Source: Hippophae tibetana (Eukaryota; Streptophyta; Magnoliopsida; Rosales; Elaeagnaceae). From it: 64,000 nucleotides of DNA. The DNA is taken from NCBI GenBank assembly GCA_037013495.1, contig CM072810.1, positions 56,716,843 to 56,780,842 of the forward strand, given 5' to 3'. Shown one piece after another: positions 1 to 10,346 of this stretch. The translations under genes were made by a program, and so were the position numbers. The notes below the pieces were generated by a model. It saw only the letters and a program-made list of their open reading frames with translations, was not told the origin of the DNA and ran no database searches. The number at the start of each line of letters is the position of its first letter. Position 1 is the stretch's first letter.

Positions 1-206
1 ATTTGGCAAAAGTTTTGGTTAAATTCTAAAAGAGTCCACGAAGTGGTTAACTAACAACACCCAATAATACAAAGTATAGTCAAAACCGTAAACAATAATA
101 TCTGATAAATAGACAAATTTAAAGAGCATGTATTATACATTAAATAGAAAACGTGTAAATAATGGTTAAGCTTTTAATTAAAGTATAAGCATGTATGATG
201 CACACA

Positions 207-216
207 TTGAATTCAA
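207..216. other. TTGAATTCAA palindrome with EcoRI site (representative, unit 1)
   Basis: A 10-bp perfect palindrome centred on an EcoRI site. By eye the EcoRI core is kept in 51 of the 56 units and lost in units 19, 21, 28, 30 and 35; family C keeps it as TTGAATTCCAA. A 10-bp palindrome is expected several times per monomer by chance at this base composition, so it is mainly useful as a map landmark. Confidence 0.85.
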
Positions 217-339
217 ATTTTGCTCGAACAATAAAAGATCATGCACAATTAACGTTACAATTGGATAAACTTAAATAGAAATCTTGCTACGTGGAAAAAA
301 ATAATTATAATTAAATAATTATTATAACTTCTATTAGTA

Positions 340-555
340 TATAATAAATATATGAATATATCTAACCAATAATATGTAAGTGGATAAAAATAAATATTTT
401 AAAAATAATTAATATAATAAATAAATATGTGAATATAAATAACTAAGAATAAGTAATAACTATATAATAAATAAGTAGATAAAACAATTATTATATATAT
501 TATTAAAATATAATAAATATGTAAGTAAAAATAACTAATAATAAGTACTTATTAC
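340..555 (+). repeat. Degenerate internal sub-repeats in the first AT desert (representative, unit 1)
   Basis: The word tataataaata occurs at 340-350, 413-423, 463-473 and 509-519. The copies at 413 and 509 are followed by similar tails (aatatgtgaatataaataactaag and aatatgtaagtaaaaataactaat, shown here only as markers), and the copy at 340 is a looser match. The monomer therefore seems to contain old duplications of a shorter AT-rich sequence. Spacings of 73, 50 and 46 bp show they are no longer in register. Low-complexity composition makes the more distant matches uncertain. Confidence 0.6.
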
Positions 556-718
556 TAAAATTAATAAGGGGTGGAAGAATAAAAAGATTTATTTGATTTG
601 CTTCGATTCTCAAGTAGCAAAGAAAACAAAATAAGGTATTCATCGAAGAGAGAGATGATTTAATTGCTAGAAATTTATTTGGATAGAATACAATACTTAT
701 ATATTTAGTTTGTCGCAA
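503..718 (-). other. Recurrent minus-strand open frame, judged non-coding
   Basis: Forty-one of 56 units have a minus-strand open frame of 63-88 codons at this place. In unit 1 it starts with TTG, not ATG. The only internal ATG (codon 26, plus strand 641-643) is absent from most family B units, which read GTG or GTA there. The frame is broken by stops in units 9 and 19 and by frameshifts in units 18 and 43. All family C units carry a TAG created by the palindrome change and lack the TTG. The predicted peptide is hydrophobic simply because the DNA is AT-rich. No Kozak context, splice signal or known domain is seen. I consider it a by-product of a conserved repeat segment. Confidence 0.15.
539..554. 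other. 16-bp perfect palindrome TAATAAGTACTTATTA (representative, unit 1)
   Basis: Perfect dyad at 539-554, present in most units of families A and B, altered in units 11, 19, 39 and 44. In every family C unit a G-to-C change (taataactactt) destroys it. With 40/40/10/10 base frequencies I estimate about 0.2 such palindromes per monomer by chance, so it is mildly unusual but not compelling as a binding site. Confidence 0.6.
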
Positions 719-767
719 AGTGTGAAGAAACCAATCAAATTTATTAACTTTTTATCAAAAAATATAT

Positions 768-779
768 TTTACATGTAAA
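768..779. other. 12-bp palindrome TTTACATGTAAA, overlapping a yeast-ACS-like 11-mer (representative, unit 1)
   Basis: Perfect dyad kept in nearly all units; altered in units 14, 23 and 33. The overlapping 11-mer at 767-777 (ttttacatgta) matches the budding-yeast ARS consensus WTTTAYRTTTW at 10 of 11 positions. In DNA this rich in A and T such matches are common by chance, and the consensus applies to budding yeasts only. I note the coincidence without calling an origin. Confidence 0.35.
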
Positions 780-837
780 TCATAGATTATGTAACAAATA
801 ATTATTAATTAAATTAACAATTATAATAATATCATAA

Positions 838-866
838 TTTATAATAAATGAACAAATTATAATAAA
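838..866 (+). repeat. 11-bp direct repeats flanking 7 bp: 18-bp deletion hotspot (representative, unit 1)
   Basis: Two copies of ttataataaat are separated by gaacaaa. In 18 units, all in family B (12, 15, 17, 19, 20, 22, 24, 25, 26, 28, 30-34, 36, 40, 41), a single copy remains and exactly 18 bp are gone, converting the 1150-bp form into the 1132-bp form. This is the classic outcome of replication slippage or single-strand annealing between direct repeats. Confidence 0.9.
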
Positions 867-913
867 TCACCTAATTGCACAAATTTAATAATAAAAAAGT
901 ATCAATTAATTTT

Positions 914-959
914 TTTAAATAATAATAATAATATTATAATAATTTTTATTATTATTAAA
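914..959. repeat. (AAT)n / (ATT)n inverted repeat able to form a long hairpin (representative, unit 1)
   Basis: A left arm of TTTAAATAATAATAA faces a right arm of TTATTATTATTAAA around a short AT loop, with one unpaired A. In units 27, 29, 35, 37 and 39 an 11-bp loop segment (attataataat) is missing. In units 47, 48 and 51 three bases are missing from the right arm. In unit 56 an 83-bp deletion begins in the right arm. The element behaves as a local instability site. Confidence 0.75.
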
Positions 960-1009
960 CTATAAATATAAAAATTATTTAAATTATATATATATAATTA
1001 AGGTGGAGT

Positions 1010-1036
1010 GGTTGACCACCACGTCAATATGGTGGA
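1010..1036 (+). other. Overlapping alternative hairpins in the GC-rich block (representative, unit 1)
   Basis: The segment accacca can pair upstream with gtggt (GTGG-4 nt-CCAC) or downstream with tggtgg (CCACCA-8 nt-TGGTGG), but not both. This is the most GC-rich part of the monomer (12 of 20 bases at 1001-1020), directly after 40 bases without any G or C. The downstream arms are intact in about 24 of the 55 units that retain the block; many others have TGGTTG. That decay argues against a strictly required structure. Confidence 0.5.
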
Positions 1037-1150
1037 TAGTCTGTTCCCGATTAAAGATATAGTTCTATTCTTGTATGAATAAAGGTGAAATTGAGTATAT
1101 TATTCTAATTTAAATAACAATATATAGTTTTTTAGAATAAAGATATCAAG

Positions 1151-2299
1151 ATTTGGCAAAAGTTTTGGTTAAATTCTAAAAGAGTCCACGAAGTGGTTAA
1201 CTAACAACACCCAATAATACAAAGTATAGTCAAAACCGTAAACAATAATATCTGATAAATAGACAAATTTAATGAGCATGTATTATACATTAAATTGAAA
1301 ACGTGTAAATAATGGTTAAGCTTTTAATTAAAGTATAAGCATGTATGATGCACACATTGAATTCAAATTTTGCTCGAACAATAAAAGATCATGCACAATT
1401 AACGTTACAATTGGATAAACTTAAATAAAAATCTTGCTACGTGGAAAAAAATAATTATAATTAAATAATTATTATAACTTTTATTAGTATATAATAAATA
1501 TATGAAATATATAACCAATAATATGTAAGTGGATAAAAATAAATATTTTAAAAATAATTAATATAATAAATAAATATGTGAATATAAATAACTAAGAATA
1601 AGTAATAACTATATAATAAATAAGTAGATAAAACAATTATTATATATATTATTAAAATATAATAAATATGTAAGTAAAAATAACTAATAATAAGTACTTA
1701 TTACTAAAATTAATAAGGGGTGGAAGAATAAAAAGATTTATTTGATTTGCTTCGATTCTCAAGTAGCAAAGAAAACAAAATAAGGTATTCATCGAAGAGA
1801 GAGATGATTTAATTGCTAGAAATTTATTTGGATAGAATACACTACTTATATATTTAGTTTGTCGCAAAGTGTGAAGAAAGCAATCAAATTTATTAACTTT
1901 TTATCAAAAATATATTTTACATGTAAATCATAGATTATGTAACAAATAATTATTAATTAAAATAACAATTATAATAATATCATAATTTATAATAAACGAA
2001 CAAATTATAATAAATCACCTAATTGCATAAATTTATTTATAAAAAAGTATAAATTAATTTTTTTTAAATAATAATAATAATATTATAATACTTTTTATTA
2101 TTATTAAACTAAAAATATAAAAATTATTTAACTTATATATATATAATTAAGGTAGAGTGGTAGACCACAACGTAAATATGGTGGATAGTCCGATTCCGAT
2201 TAAAGATATAGTTCAATTCTTGTATGAATAAAGGTGAAATTGAGTATATTATTCTAATTTAAATAACAATATATAGTTTTTTAGAATAAAGATATCAAG
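1151..2299 (+). repeat. Satellite unit 2 (1149 bp), family A
   Basis: Pairs with unit 4 over the first two thirds (aatgagcatg, tatgaaatatataacc, acactac). Towards the end it has its own variants: ccacaacg in the hairpin left arm and agtccgattcc, the best B-box-like match in the window. Confidence 0.97.
2150..2282 (+). promoter_or_regulatory. Weak tRNA-like / Pol III-like segment (best example, unit 2)
   Basis: aggtagagtggt at 2150-2161 matches 6 of 9 defined positions of the A-box consensus TRGCNNAGYNGG. agtccgattcc at 2187-2197 matches 8 of 10 defined positions of the B-box GGTTCGANTCC. The gap is 25 nt, somewhat short of a normal tRNA. A run of six T at 2277-2282 could end Pol III transcription. 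No acceptor stem or complete cloverleaf is visible. It may be a tRNA or SINE relic, a cryptic internal promoter, or coincidence. Most other units read agtccgatccc or weaker variants. Confidence 0.2.
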
Positions 2300-3449
2300 A
2301 TTTGGCAAAAGTTTTGGTTAAATTCTAAAAGAGTCCACGAAGTGGTTAACTAACAACACCCAATAATACAAAGTATAGTCAAAACCGTAAACAATAATAT
2401 CTGATAAATAGACAAATTTAAAGAGCATGTATTATACATTAAATAGAAAACGTGTAAATAATGGTTAAGCTTTTAATTAAAGTATAAGCATGTATGATGC
2501 ACACATTGAATTCAAATTTTGCTCGAACAATAAAAGATCATGCACAATTAACGTTACAATTGGATAAACTTAAATAGAAATCTTGCTACGTGGAAAAAAA
2601 TAATTATAATTAAATAATTATTATAACTTCTATTAGTATATAATAAATATATGAATATATCTAACCAATAATATGTAAGTGGATAAAAATAAATATTTTA
2701 AAAATAATTAATATAATAAATAAATATGTGAATATAAATAACTAAGAATAAGTAATAACTATATAATAAATAAGTAGATAAAACAATTATTATATATATT
2801 ATTAAAATATAATAAATATGTAAGTAAAAATAACTAATAATAAGTACTTATTACTAAAATTAATAAGGGGTGGAAGAATAAAAAGATTTATTTGATTTGC
2901 TTCGATTCTCAAGTAGCAAAGAAAACAAAATAAGGTATTCATCGAAGAGAGAGATGATTTAATTGCTAGAAATTTATTTGGATAGAATACAATACTTATA
3001 TATTTAGTTTGTCGCAAAGTGTGAAGAAACCAATCAAATTTATTAACTTTTTATCAAAAAATATATTTTACATGTAAATCATAGATTATGTAACAAATAA
3101 TTATTAATTAAATTAACAATTATAATAATATCATAATTTATAATAAATGAACAAATTAAAATAAATCACCTAATTGCACAAATTTAATAATAAAAAAGTA
3201 TCAATTAATTTTTTTAAATAATAATAATAATATTATAATAATTTTTATTATTATTAAACTATAAATATAAAAATTATTTAAATTATATATATATAATTAA
3301 GGTGGAGTGGTTGACCACCACGTCAATATGGTGGATAGTCTGTTCCCGATTAAAGATATAGTTCTATTCTTGTATGAATAAAGGTGAAATTGAGTATATT
3401 ATTCTAATTTAAATAACAATATATAGTTTTTTAGAATAAAGATATCAAG
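2300..3449 (+). repeat. Satellite unit 3 (1150 bp), family A
   Basis: Near-perfect copy of unit 1 displaced by 2299 bp. The one clear change I saw is aaattaaaataaatc where unit 1 has aaattataataaatc. Confidence 0.97.
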
Positions 3450-4598
3450 ATTTGGCAAAAGTTTTGGTTAAATTCTAAAAGAGTCCACGAAGTGGTTAAC
3501 TAACAACACCCAATAATACAAAGTATAGTCAAAACCGTAAACAATAATATCTGATAAATAGACAAATTTAATGAGCATGTATTATACATTAAATAGAAAA
3601 CGTGTAAATAATGGTTAAGCTTTTAATTAAAGTATAAGCATGTATGATGCACACATTGAATTCAAATTTTGCTCGAACAATAAAAGATCATGCACAATTA
3701 ACGTTACAATTGGATAAACTTAAATAAAAATCTTGCTACGTGGAAAAAAATAATTATAATTAAATAATTATTATAACTTTTATTAGTATATAATAAATAT
3801 ATGAAATATATAACCAATAATATGTAAGTGGATAAAAATAAATATTTTAAAAATAATTAATATAATAAATAAATATGTGAATATAAATAACTAAGAATAA
3901 GTAATAACTATATAATAAATAAGTAGATAAAACAATTATTATATATATTATTAAAATATAATAAATATGTAAGTAAAAATAACTAATAATAAGTACTTAT
4001 TACTAAAATTAATAAGGGGTGGAAGAATAAAAAGATTTATTTGATTTGCTTCGATTCTCAAGTAGCAAAGAAAACAAAATAAGGTATTCATCGAAGAGAG
4101 AGATGATTTAATTGCTAGAAATTTATTTGGATAGAATACACTACTTATATATTTAGTTTGTCGCAAAGTGTGAAGAAAGCAATCAAATTTATTAACTTTT
4201 TATCAAAAAATATATTTTACATGTAAATCATAGATTATGTAACAAATAATTATTAATTAAATTAACAATTATAATAATATCATAATTTATAATAAATGAA
4301 CAAATTATAATAAATCACCTAATTGCACAAATTTAATAATAAAAAAGTATCAATTAATTTTTTTAAATAATAATAATAATATTATAATAATTTTTATTAT
4401 TATTAAACTAAAAATATAAAAGTTATTTAAATAATATATATATAATTAAGGTAGAGTGGTAGACCACCACGTCAATATGGTGGATAGTCTGTTTTCGATT
4501 AAAGATATAGTTCTATTCTTGTATGAATTAAGTTTAAATTGAGTATATTATTCTAATTTAAATAACAATATATAATTTTTAAGAATAAAGACATCAAG
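3450..4598 (+). repeat. Satellite unit 4 (1149 bp), family A, mosaic
   Basis: Begins like unit 2 (aatgagcatg, atgaaatatataacc), then follows units 1/3 in the downstream AT desert, then ends like units 5-7 (gaattaagtttaaattg, tataatttttaag). The switches inside one unit are conversion-like. Confidence 0.96.
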
Positions 4599-5748
4599 AT
4601 TTGACAAAAGTTTTGGTTAAACTCTAAAAGAGTCCACGAAGTGGTTAACTAACAACACCCAATAATACAAAGTATAGTCAAAACCGTAAACAATAATATG
4701 TGATAAATAGACAAATTTAAAGAGCATGTATTATACATTAAATAGAAAACGTGTAAATAATGGTTACATTTTTAATTAAAGTATAAGCATTTATGATGCA
4801 CACATTGAATTCAAATTTTGCTCGAACAATAAAAGATCACGCACAATTAACGTTACAATTGGATAAACTTAAATAGAACTCTTGCTACGTGGAAAAAAAT
4901 AATTATAATTAAATAATTATTATAACTTCTATTAGTATATAATAAATATATGAATATATATAACCAATAATATGTAAGTGGATAAAAATAAATATTTTAA
5001 AAATAATTAATATAATAAATAAATATGTGAATATAAATAACTAAGAATAAGTAATAACTATATAATAAATAAGTAGATAAAACAATTATTATATATATTA
5101 TTAAAATATAATAAATATGTAAGTAAAAATAACTAATAATAAGTACTTATTACTAAAATTAATAAGGGGTGGAAGAATAAAAAGATTTATTTGATTTGCT
5201 TCGATTCTCAAGTAGCAAAGAAAACAAAATAAGGTATTCATCGAAGAGAGAGATGATTTAATTGCTAGAAATTTATTTGGATAGAATACAATACTTATAT
5301 ATTTAGTTTGTCGCAAAGTGTGAAGAAAGCAATCAAATTTATTAACTTTTTATCAAAAAATATATTTTACATGTAAATCATAGATTATGTAACAAATAAT
5401 TATTAATTAAATTAACAATTATAATAATATCATAATTTATAATAAATGAACAATTTATAATAAATCACCTAATTGCACAAATTTAATAATAAAAAGGTAT
5501 CAATTAATTTTTTTAAATCATAATAATAATATTATAATAATTTTTATTATTATTAAACTAAAAATATAAAAATTATTTAAATTATATATATATAATTAAG
5601 GTAGAGTGGTAGACCACCACGTCAATATGGTGGATAGTCTGTTCCCGATTAAATATATAGTTCTATTCTTGTATGAATTAAGTTTAAATTGAGTATATTA
5701 TTCTAATTTAAATAACAATATATAATTTTTAAGAATAAAGACATCAAG
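4599..5748 (+). repeat. Satellite unit 5 (1150 bp), family A
   Basis: First of three near-identical units (5-7). HindIII site lost (ggttacattttt), agcatttatgatgc, and aaatcataataat before the AAT tract. All three dyads at the unit start are intact here. Confidence 0.97.
4609..4649. other. Triple dyad near the unit start (representative, unit 5)
   Basis: Three short inverted repeats follow one another: AGTTT-TGGTT-AAACT, then ACTCT-AAA-AGAGT (overlapping the first by AC/CT), then CCAC-GAA-GTGG, and a GTTAAC palindrome overlaps the end. The last two dyads recur in most of the 56 units; the first is weakened in units 1-4. In units 45-56 the middle dyad becomes ACTCTT-A-AAGAGT, lengthening its arms to six bases. 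Such a cluster could bind a dimeric protein or extrude as small cruciforms. No known factor site is recognised. Confidence 0.55.
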
Positions 5749-6898
5749 ATTTGACAAAAGTTTTGGTTAAACTCTAAAAGAGTCCACGAAGTGGTTAACT
5801 AACAACACCCAATAATACAAAGTATAGTCAAAACCGTAAACAATAATATGTGATAAATAGACAAATTTAAAGAGCATGTATTATACATTAAATAGAAAAC
5901 GTGTAAATAATGGTTACATTTTTAATTAAAGTATAAGCATTTATGATGCACACATTGAATTCAAATTTTGCTCGAACAATAAAAGATCATGCACAATTAA
6001 CGTTACAATTGGATAAACTTAAATAGAACTCTTGCTACGTGGAAAAAAATAATTATAATTAAATAATTATTATAAATTATATTAGTATATAATAAATATA
6101 TGAATATATATAACCAATAATATGTAAGTGGATAAAAATAAATATTTTAAAAATAATTAATATAATAAATAAATATGTTAATATAAATAACTAAGAATAA
6201 GTAATAACTATATAATAAATAAGTAGATAAAACAATTATTATATATATTATTAAAATATAATAAATATGTAAGTAAAAATAACTAATAATAAGTACTTAT
6301 TACTAAAATTAATAAGGGGTGGAAGAATAAAAAGATTTATTTGATTTGCTTCGATTCTCAAGTAGCAAAGAAAACAAAATAAGGTATTCATCGAAGAGAG
6401 AGATGATTTAATTGCTAGAAATTTATTTGGATAGAATACAATACTTATATATTTAGTTTGTCGCAAAGTGTGAAGAAAGCAATCAAATTTATTAACTTTT
6501 TATCAAAAAATATATTTTACATGTAAATCATAGATTATGTAACAAATAATTATTAATTAAATTAACAATTATAATAATATCATAATTTATAATAAATGAA
6601 CAATTTATAATAAATCACCTAATTGCACAAATTTAATAATAAAAAGGTATCAATTAATTTTTTTAAATCATAATAATAATATTATAATAATTTTTATTAT
6701 TATTAAACTAAAAATATAAAAATTATTTAAATTATATATATATAATTAAGGTAGAGTGGTAGACCACCACGTCAATATGGTGGATAGTGTGTTCCCGATT
6801 AAAGATATAGTTCTATTCTTGTATGAATTAAGTTTAAATTGAGTATATTATTCTAATTTAAATAACAATATATAATTTTTAAGAATAAAGACATCAAG
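5749..6898 (+). repeat. Satellite unit 6 (1150 bp), family A
   Basis: Almost identical to unit 7, sharing ataaattatattag, aatatgttaatat and agtgtgttccc. Differs from unit 5 at a few positions only, so this is a recent monomer-level tandem duplication. Confidence 0.97.
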
Positions 6899-8048
6899 AT
6901 TTGACAAAAGTTTTGGTTAAACTCTAAAAGAGTCCACGAAGTGGTTAACTAACAACACCCAATAATACAAAGTATAGTCAAAACCGTAAACAATAATATG
7001 TGATAAATAGACAAATTTAAAGAGCATGTATTATACATTAAATAGAAAACGTGTAAATAATGGTTACATTTTTAATTAAAGTATAAGCATTTATGATGCA
7101 CACATTGAATTCAAATTTTGCTCGAACAATAAAAGATCATGCACAATTAACGTTACAATTGGATAAACTTAAATAGAACTCTTGCTACGTGGAAAAAAAT
7201 AATTATAATTAAATAATTATTATAAATTATATTAGTATATAATAAATATATGAATATATATAACCAATAATATGTAAGTGGATAAAAATAAATATTTTAA
7301 AAATAATTAATATAATAAATAAATATGTTAATATAAATAACTAAGAATAAGTAATAACTATATAATAAATAAGTAGATAAAACAATTATTATATATATTA
7401 TTAAAATATAATAAATATGTAAGTAAAAATAACTAATAATAAGTACTTATTACTAAAATTAATAAGGGGTGGAAGAATAAAAAGATTTATTTGATTTGCT
7501 TCGATTCTCAAGTAGCAAAGAAAACAAAATAAGGTATTCATCGAAGAGAGAGATGATTTAATTGCTAGAAATTTATTTGGATAGAATACAATACTTATAT
7601 ATTTAGTTTGTCGCAAAGTGTGAAGAAAGCAATCAAATTTATTAACTTTTTATCAAAAAATATATTTTACATGTAAATCATAGATTATGTAACAAATAAT
7701 TATTAATTAAATTAACAATTATAATAATATCATAATTTATAATAAATGAACAATTTATAATAAATCACCTAATTGCACAAATTTAATAATAAAAAGGTAT
7801 CAATTAATTTTTTTAAATCATAATAATAATATTATAATAATTTTTATTATTATTAAACTAAAAATATAAAAATTATTTAAATTATATATATATAATTAAG
7901 GTAGAGTGGTAGACCACCACGTCAATATGGTGGATAGTGTGTTCCCGATTAAAGATATAGTTCTATTCTTGTATGAATTAAGTTTAAATTGAGTATATTA
8001 TTCTAATTTAAATAACAATATATAATTTTTAAGAATAAAGACATCAAG
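6899..8048 (+). repeat. Satellite unit 7 (1150 bp), family A
   Basis: I saw no difference from unit 6 on reading. Type a open-frame region; intact CCACCA/TGGTGG hairpin arms. Confidence 0.97.
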
Positions 8049-9197
8049 ATTTGACAAAAGTTTTGGTTAAACTCTAAAAGAGTCCACGAAGTGGTTAACT
8101 AACAACACCCAATAATACAAAGTATAGTCAAAACCGTAAACAATAATATGTGATAAATAGACAAATTTAAAGAGCATGTATTATACATTAAATAGAAAAC
8201 GTGTAAATAATGGTTACATTTTTAATTAAAGTATAAGCATTTATGATGCACACATTGAATTCAAATTTTGCTCGAACAATAAAAGATCATGCACAATTAA
8301 CGTTACAATTGGATAAACTTAAATAGAACTCTTGCTACGTGGAAAAAAATAATTATAATTAAATAATTATTATAACTTCTATTAGTATATAATAAATATA
8401 TTAATATATATAACCAATAATATGTAAGTGGATAAAAATAAATATTTTAAAAATAATTAATATAATAAATAAATATGTTAATATAAATAACTAAGATAAG
8501 TAATAACTATATAATAAATAAGTAGATAAAACAATTATTATATATATTATTAAAATATAATAAATATGTAAGTAAAAATAACTAATAATAAGTACTTATT
8601 ACTAAAATTAATAAGGGGTGGAAGAATAAAAAGATTTATTTGATTTGCTTCGATTCTCAAGTAGCAAAGAAAACAAAATAAGGTATTCATCGAAGAGAGA
8701 GATGATTTAATTGCTAGAAATTTATTTGGATAGAATACACTACTTATATATTTAGTTTGTCGCAAAGTGTGAAGAAAGCAATCAAATTTATTAACTTTTT
8801 ATCAAAAAATATATTTTACATGTAAATCAAAGATTATGTAATAAATAATTATTAATTAAAAAAACAATTATAATAATATCATAATTTATAATAAACGAAC
8901 AAATTATAATAAATCACCTAATTGCACAAATTTAATAATAAAAAAGTATCAATTAATTTTTTTAAATAATAATAATAATATTATAATAATTTTTATTATT
9001 ATTAAACTAAAAATATAAAAATTATTTAAATTATATATATATAATTAAGGTAGAGTGGTAGACCACCACGTCAATATGGTGGATAGTCCGATCCCGATTA
9101 AAAATATAGTTCTATTCTTGTATTAATAAAGGTGAAATTGAGTATATTATTCTAATTTAAATAACAATATATAGTTTTTAAGAATAAAGATATCAAG
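8049..9197 (+). repeat. Satellite unit 8 (1149 bp), family A
   Basis: Starts like units 5-7. Downstream it carries markers shared only with unit 10: aaatcaaagattatg, gtaataaataat, and taaaaatatag with tgtattaataaagg at the end. One base is lost in ctaagataag. Confidence 0.96.
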
Positions 9198-10346
9198 ATT
9201 TGACAAAAGTTTTGGTTAAACTCTAAAAGGGTCCACGAAGTGGTTAACTAACAACACCCAATAATCAAAGTATAGTAAACAACGTAAACAATAATATCTG
9301 ATAAATAGACAAATTTTAACAGCATATATTATACATTAAATAGAAAACATGTAAATAATGGTTAAGCTTTTAATTAAAGTATAAGCATGTATGATGCACA
9401 CATTGAATTCAAATTTTGCTCGAACAATAAAAGATAATGCGCAATTAACGTTACAATTGGATAAACTTAAATAGAACTCTTGCTACGTGGAAAAAAATAA
9501 TTACAATTAAATAAATATTATAACTTCTATTAGTATATAATAAATATATGAATATATATAACCAAGAATATGTAAGTGCATAAAAAGAAATATTTTAAAA
9601 ATAATTAATATAATAAATAAATATGTGAATATAAGTAACTAAGAATAAGTAATAACTATATAATAAATAAGTAGATAAAACAATTATTATATATATTATT
9701 AAAATATAATAAATATGTAAGTAAAAATAAGTAATAATAAGTACTTATTACTAAAATTAATAAGGGGTGGAAGAATAAAAAGATTTATTTGATTTGCTTC
9801 GATTCTCAAGTAGCAAAGAAAACAAAATAAGGTATTCATCGAAGAGAGAGATTATTTAATTGCTAGAAATTTATTTGGATAGAATACAATACTTATATAT
9901 TTAGTTTGTCGCAAAGTGTGAAGAAAGCAATCAAATTTATTAACTTTTTATTAAAAATATATTTTACATGTAAATCATAGATTATGTAACAAATAATTAT
10001 TAATTAAAATAACAATTATAATAATATCATAATTTATAATAAACGAACAATTTATAATAAATCACCTAATTGCACAAATTTAATAATAAAAAAGTATCAA
10101 TTAATTTTTTTTAAATAATAATAATAATATTATAATAATTTTTATTATTATTAAACTAAAAATATAAAAATTATTTAAATTATATATATATAATTAAGGT
10201 AGAGTGGTAGACCACCACGTCAATATGGTGGATAGTCTGTTCCCGATTAAAGATATAGTTCTATTCTTGTATGAATTAAGTTTAAATTGAGTATATTATT
10301 CTAATTTAAATAACAATATATAGTTTTTAAGAATAAAGACATCAAG
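9198..10346 (+). repeat. Satellite unit 9 (1149 bp), family A
   Basis: Shares aaaagggtccacg and ataatcaaagtatag with unit 11. The open frame is broken here because agattattta replaces agatgattta, giving a TAA codon on the minus strand. Confidence 0.96.

Larger units (their letters stand above)
1..1150 (+). repeat. Satellite unit 1 (1150 bp), family A
   Basis: Full-length reference unit. GC by segment from hand count: 27% in 1-300, about 10% in 301-540, 26% in 541-720, about 10% in 721-1000, 40% in 1001-1080. Open-frame region type a. Nearly identical to unit 3. The first dyad is weakened because the unit reads aaattctaaaagagt rather than aaactctaaaagagt. Confidence 0.97.

Noticed and set aside
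291-298. ACGT-core plant regulatory element (tacgtgga)
   Set aside because: A single short core without further context. It does not establish a plant origin or a promoter.
767-777. Yeast-type replication origin (ACS)
   Set aside because: A 10 of 11 match is expected often in DNA of about 80% A+T, and nothing indicates a budding yeast.
996-1000. TATA-like runs as promoters
   Set aside because: TA runs are everywhere in this sequence and there is no gene downstream, so a promoter call has no support.
1001-1080. A genuine tRNA gene in each monomer
   Set aside because: No acceptor stem, the spacing between A-box-like and B-box-like motifs is short, and no proper T-arm stem can be drawn. Only a weak promoter-like resemblance remains.
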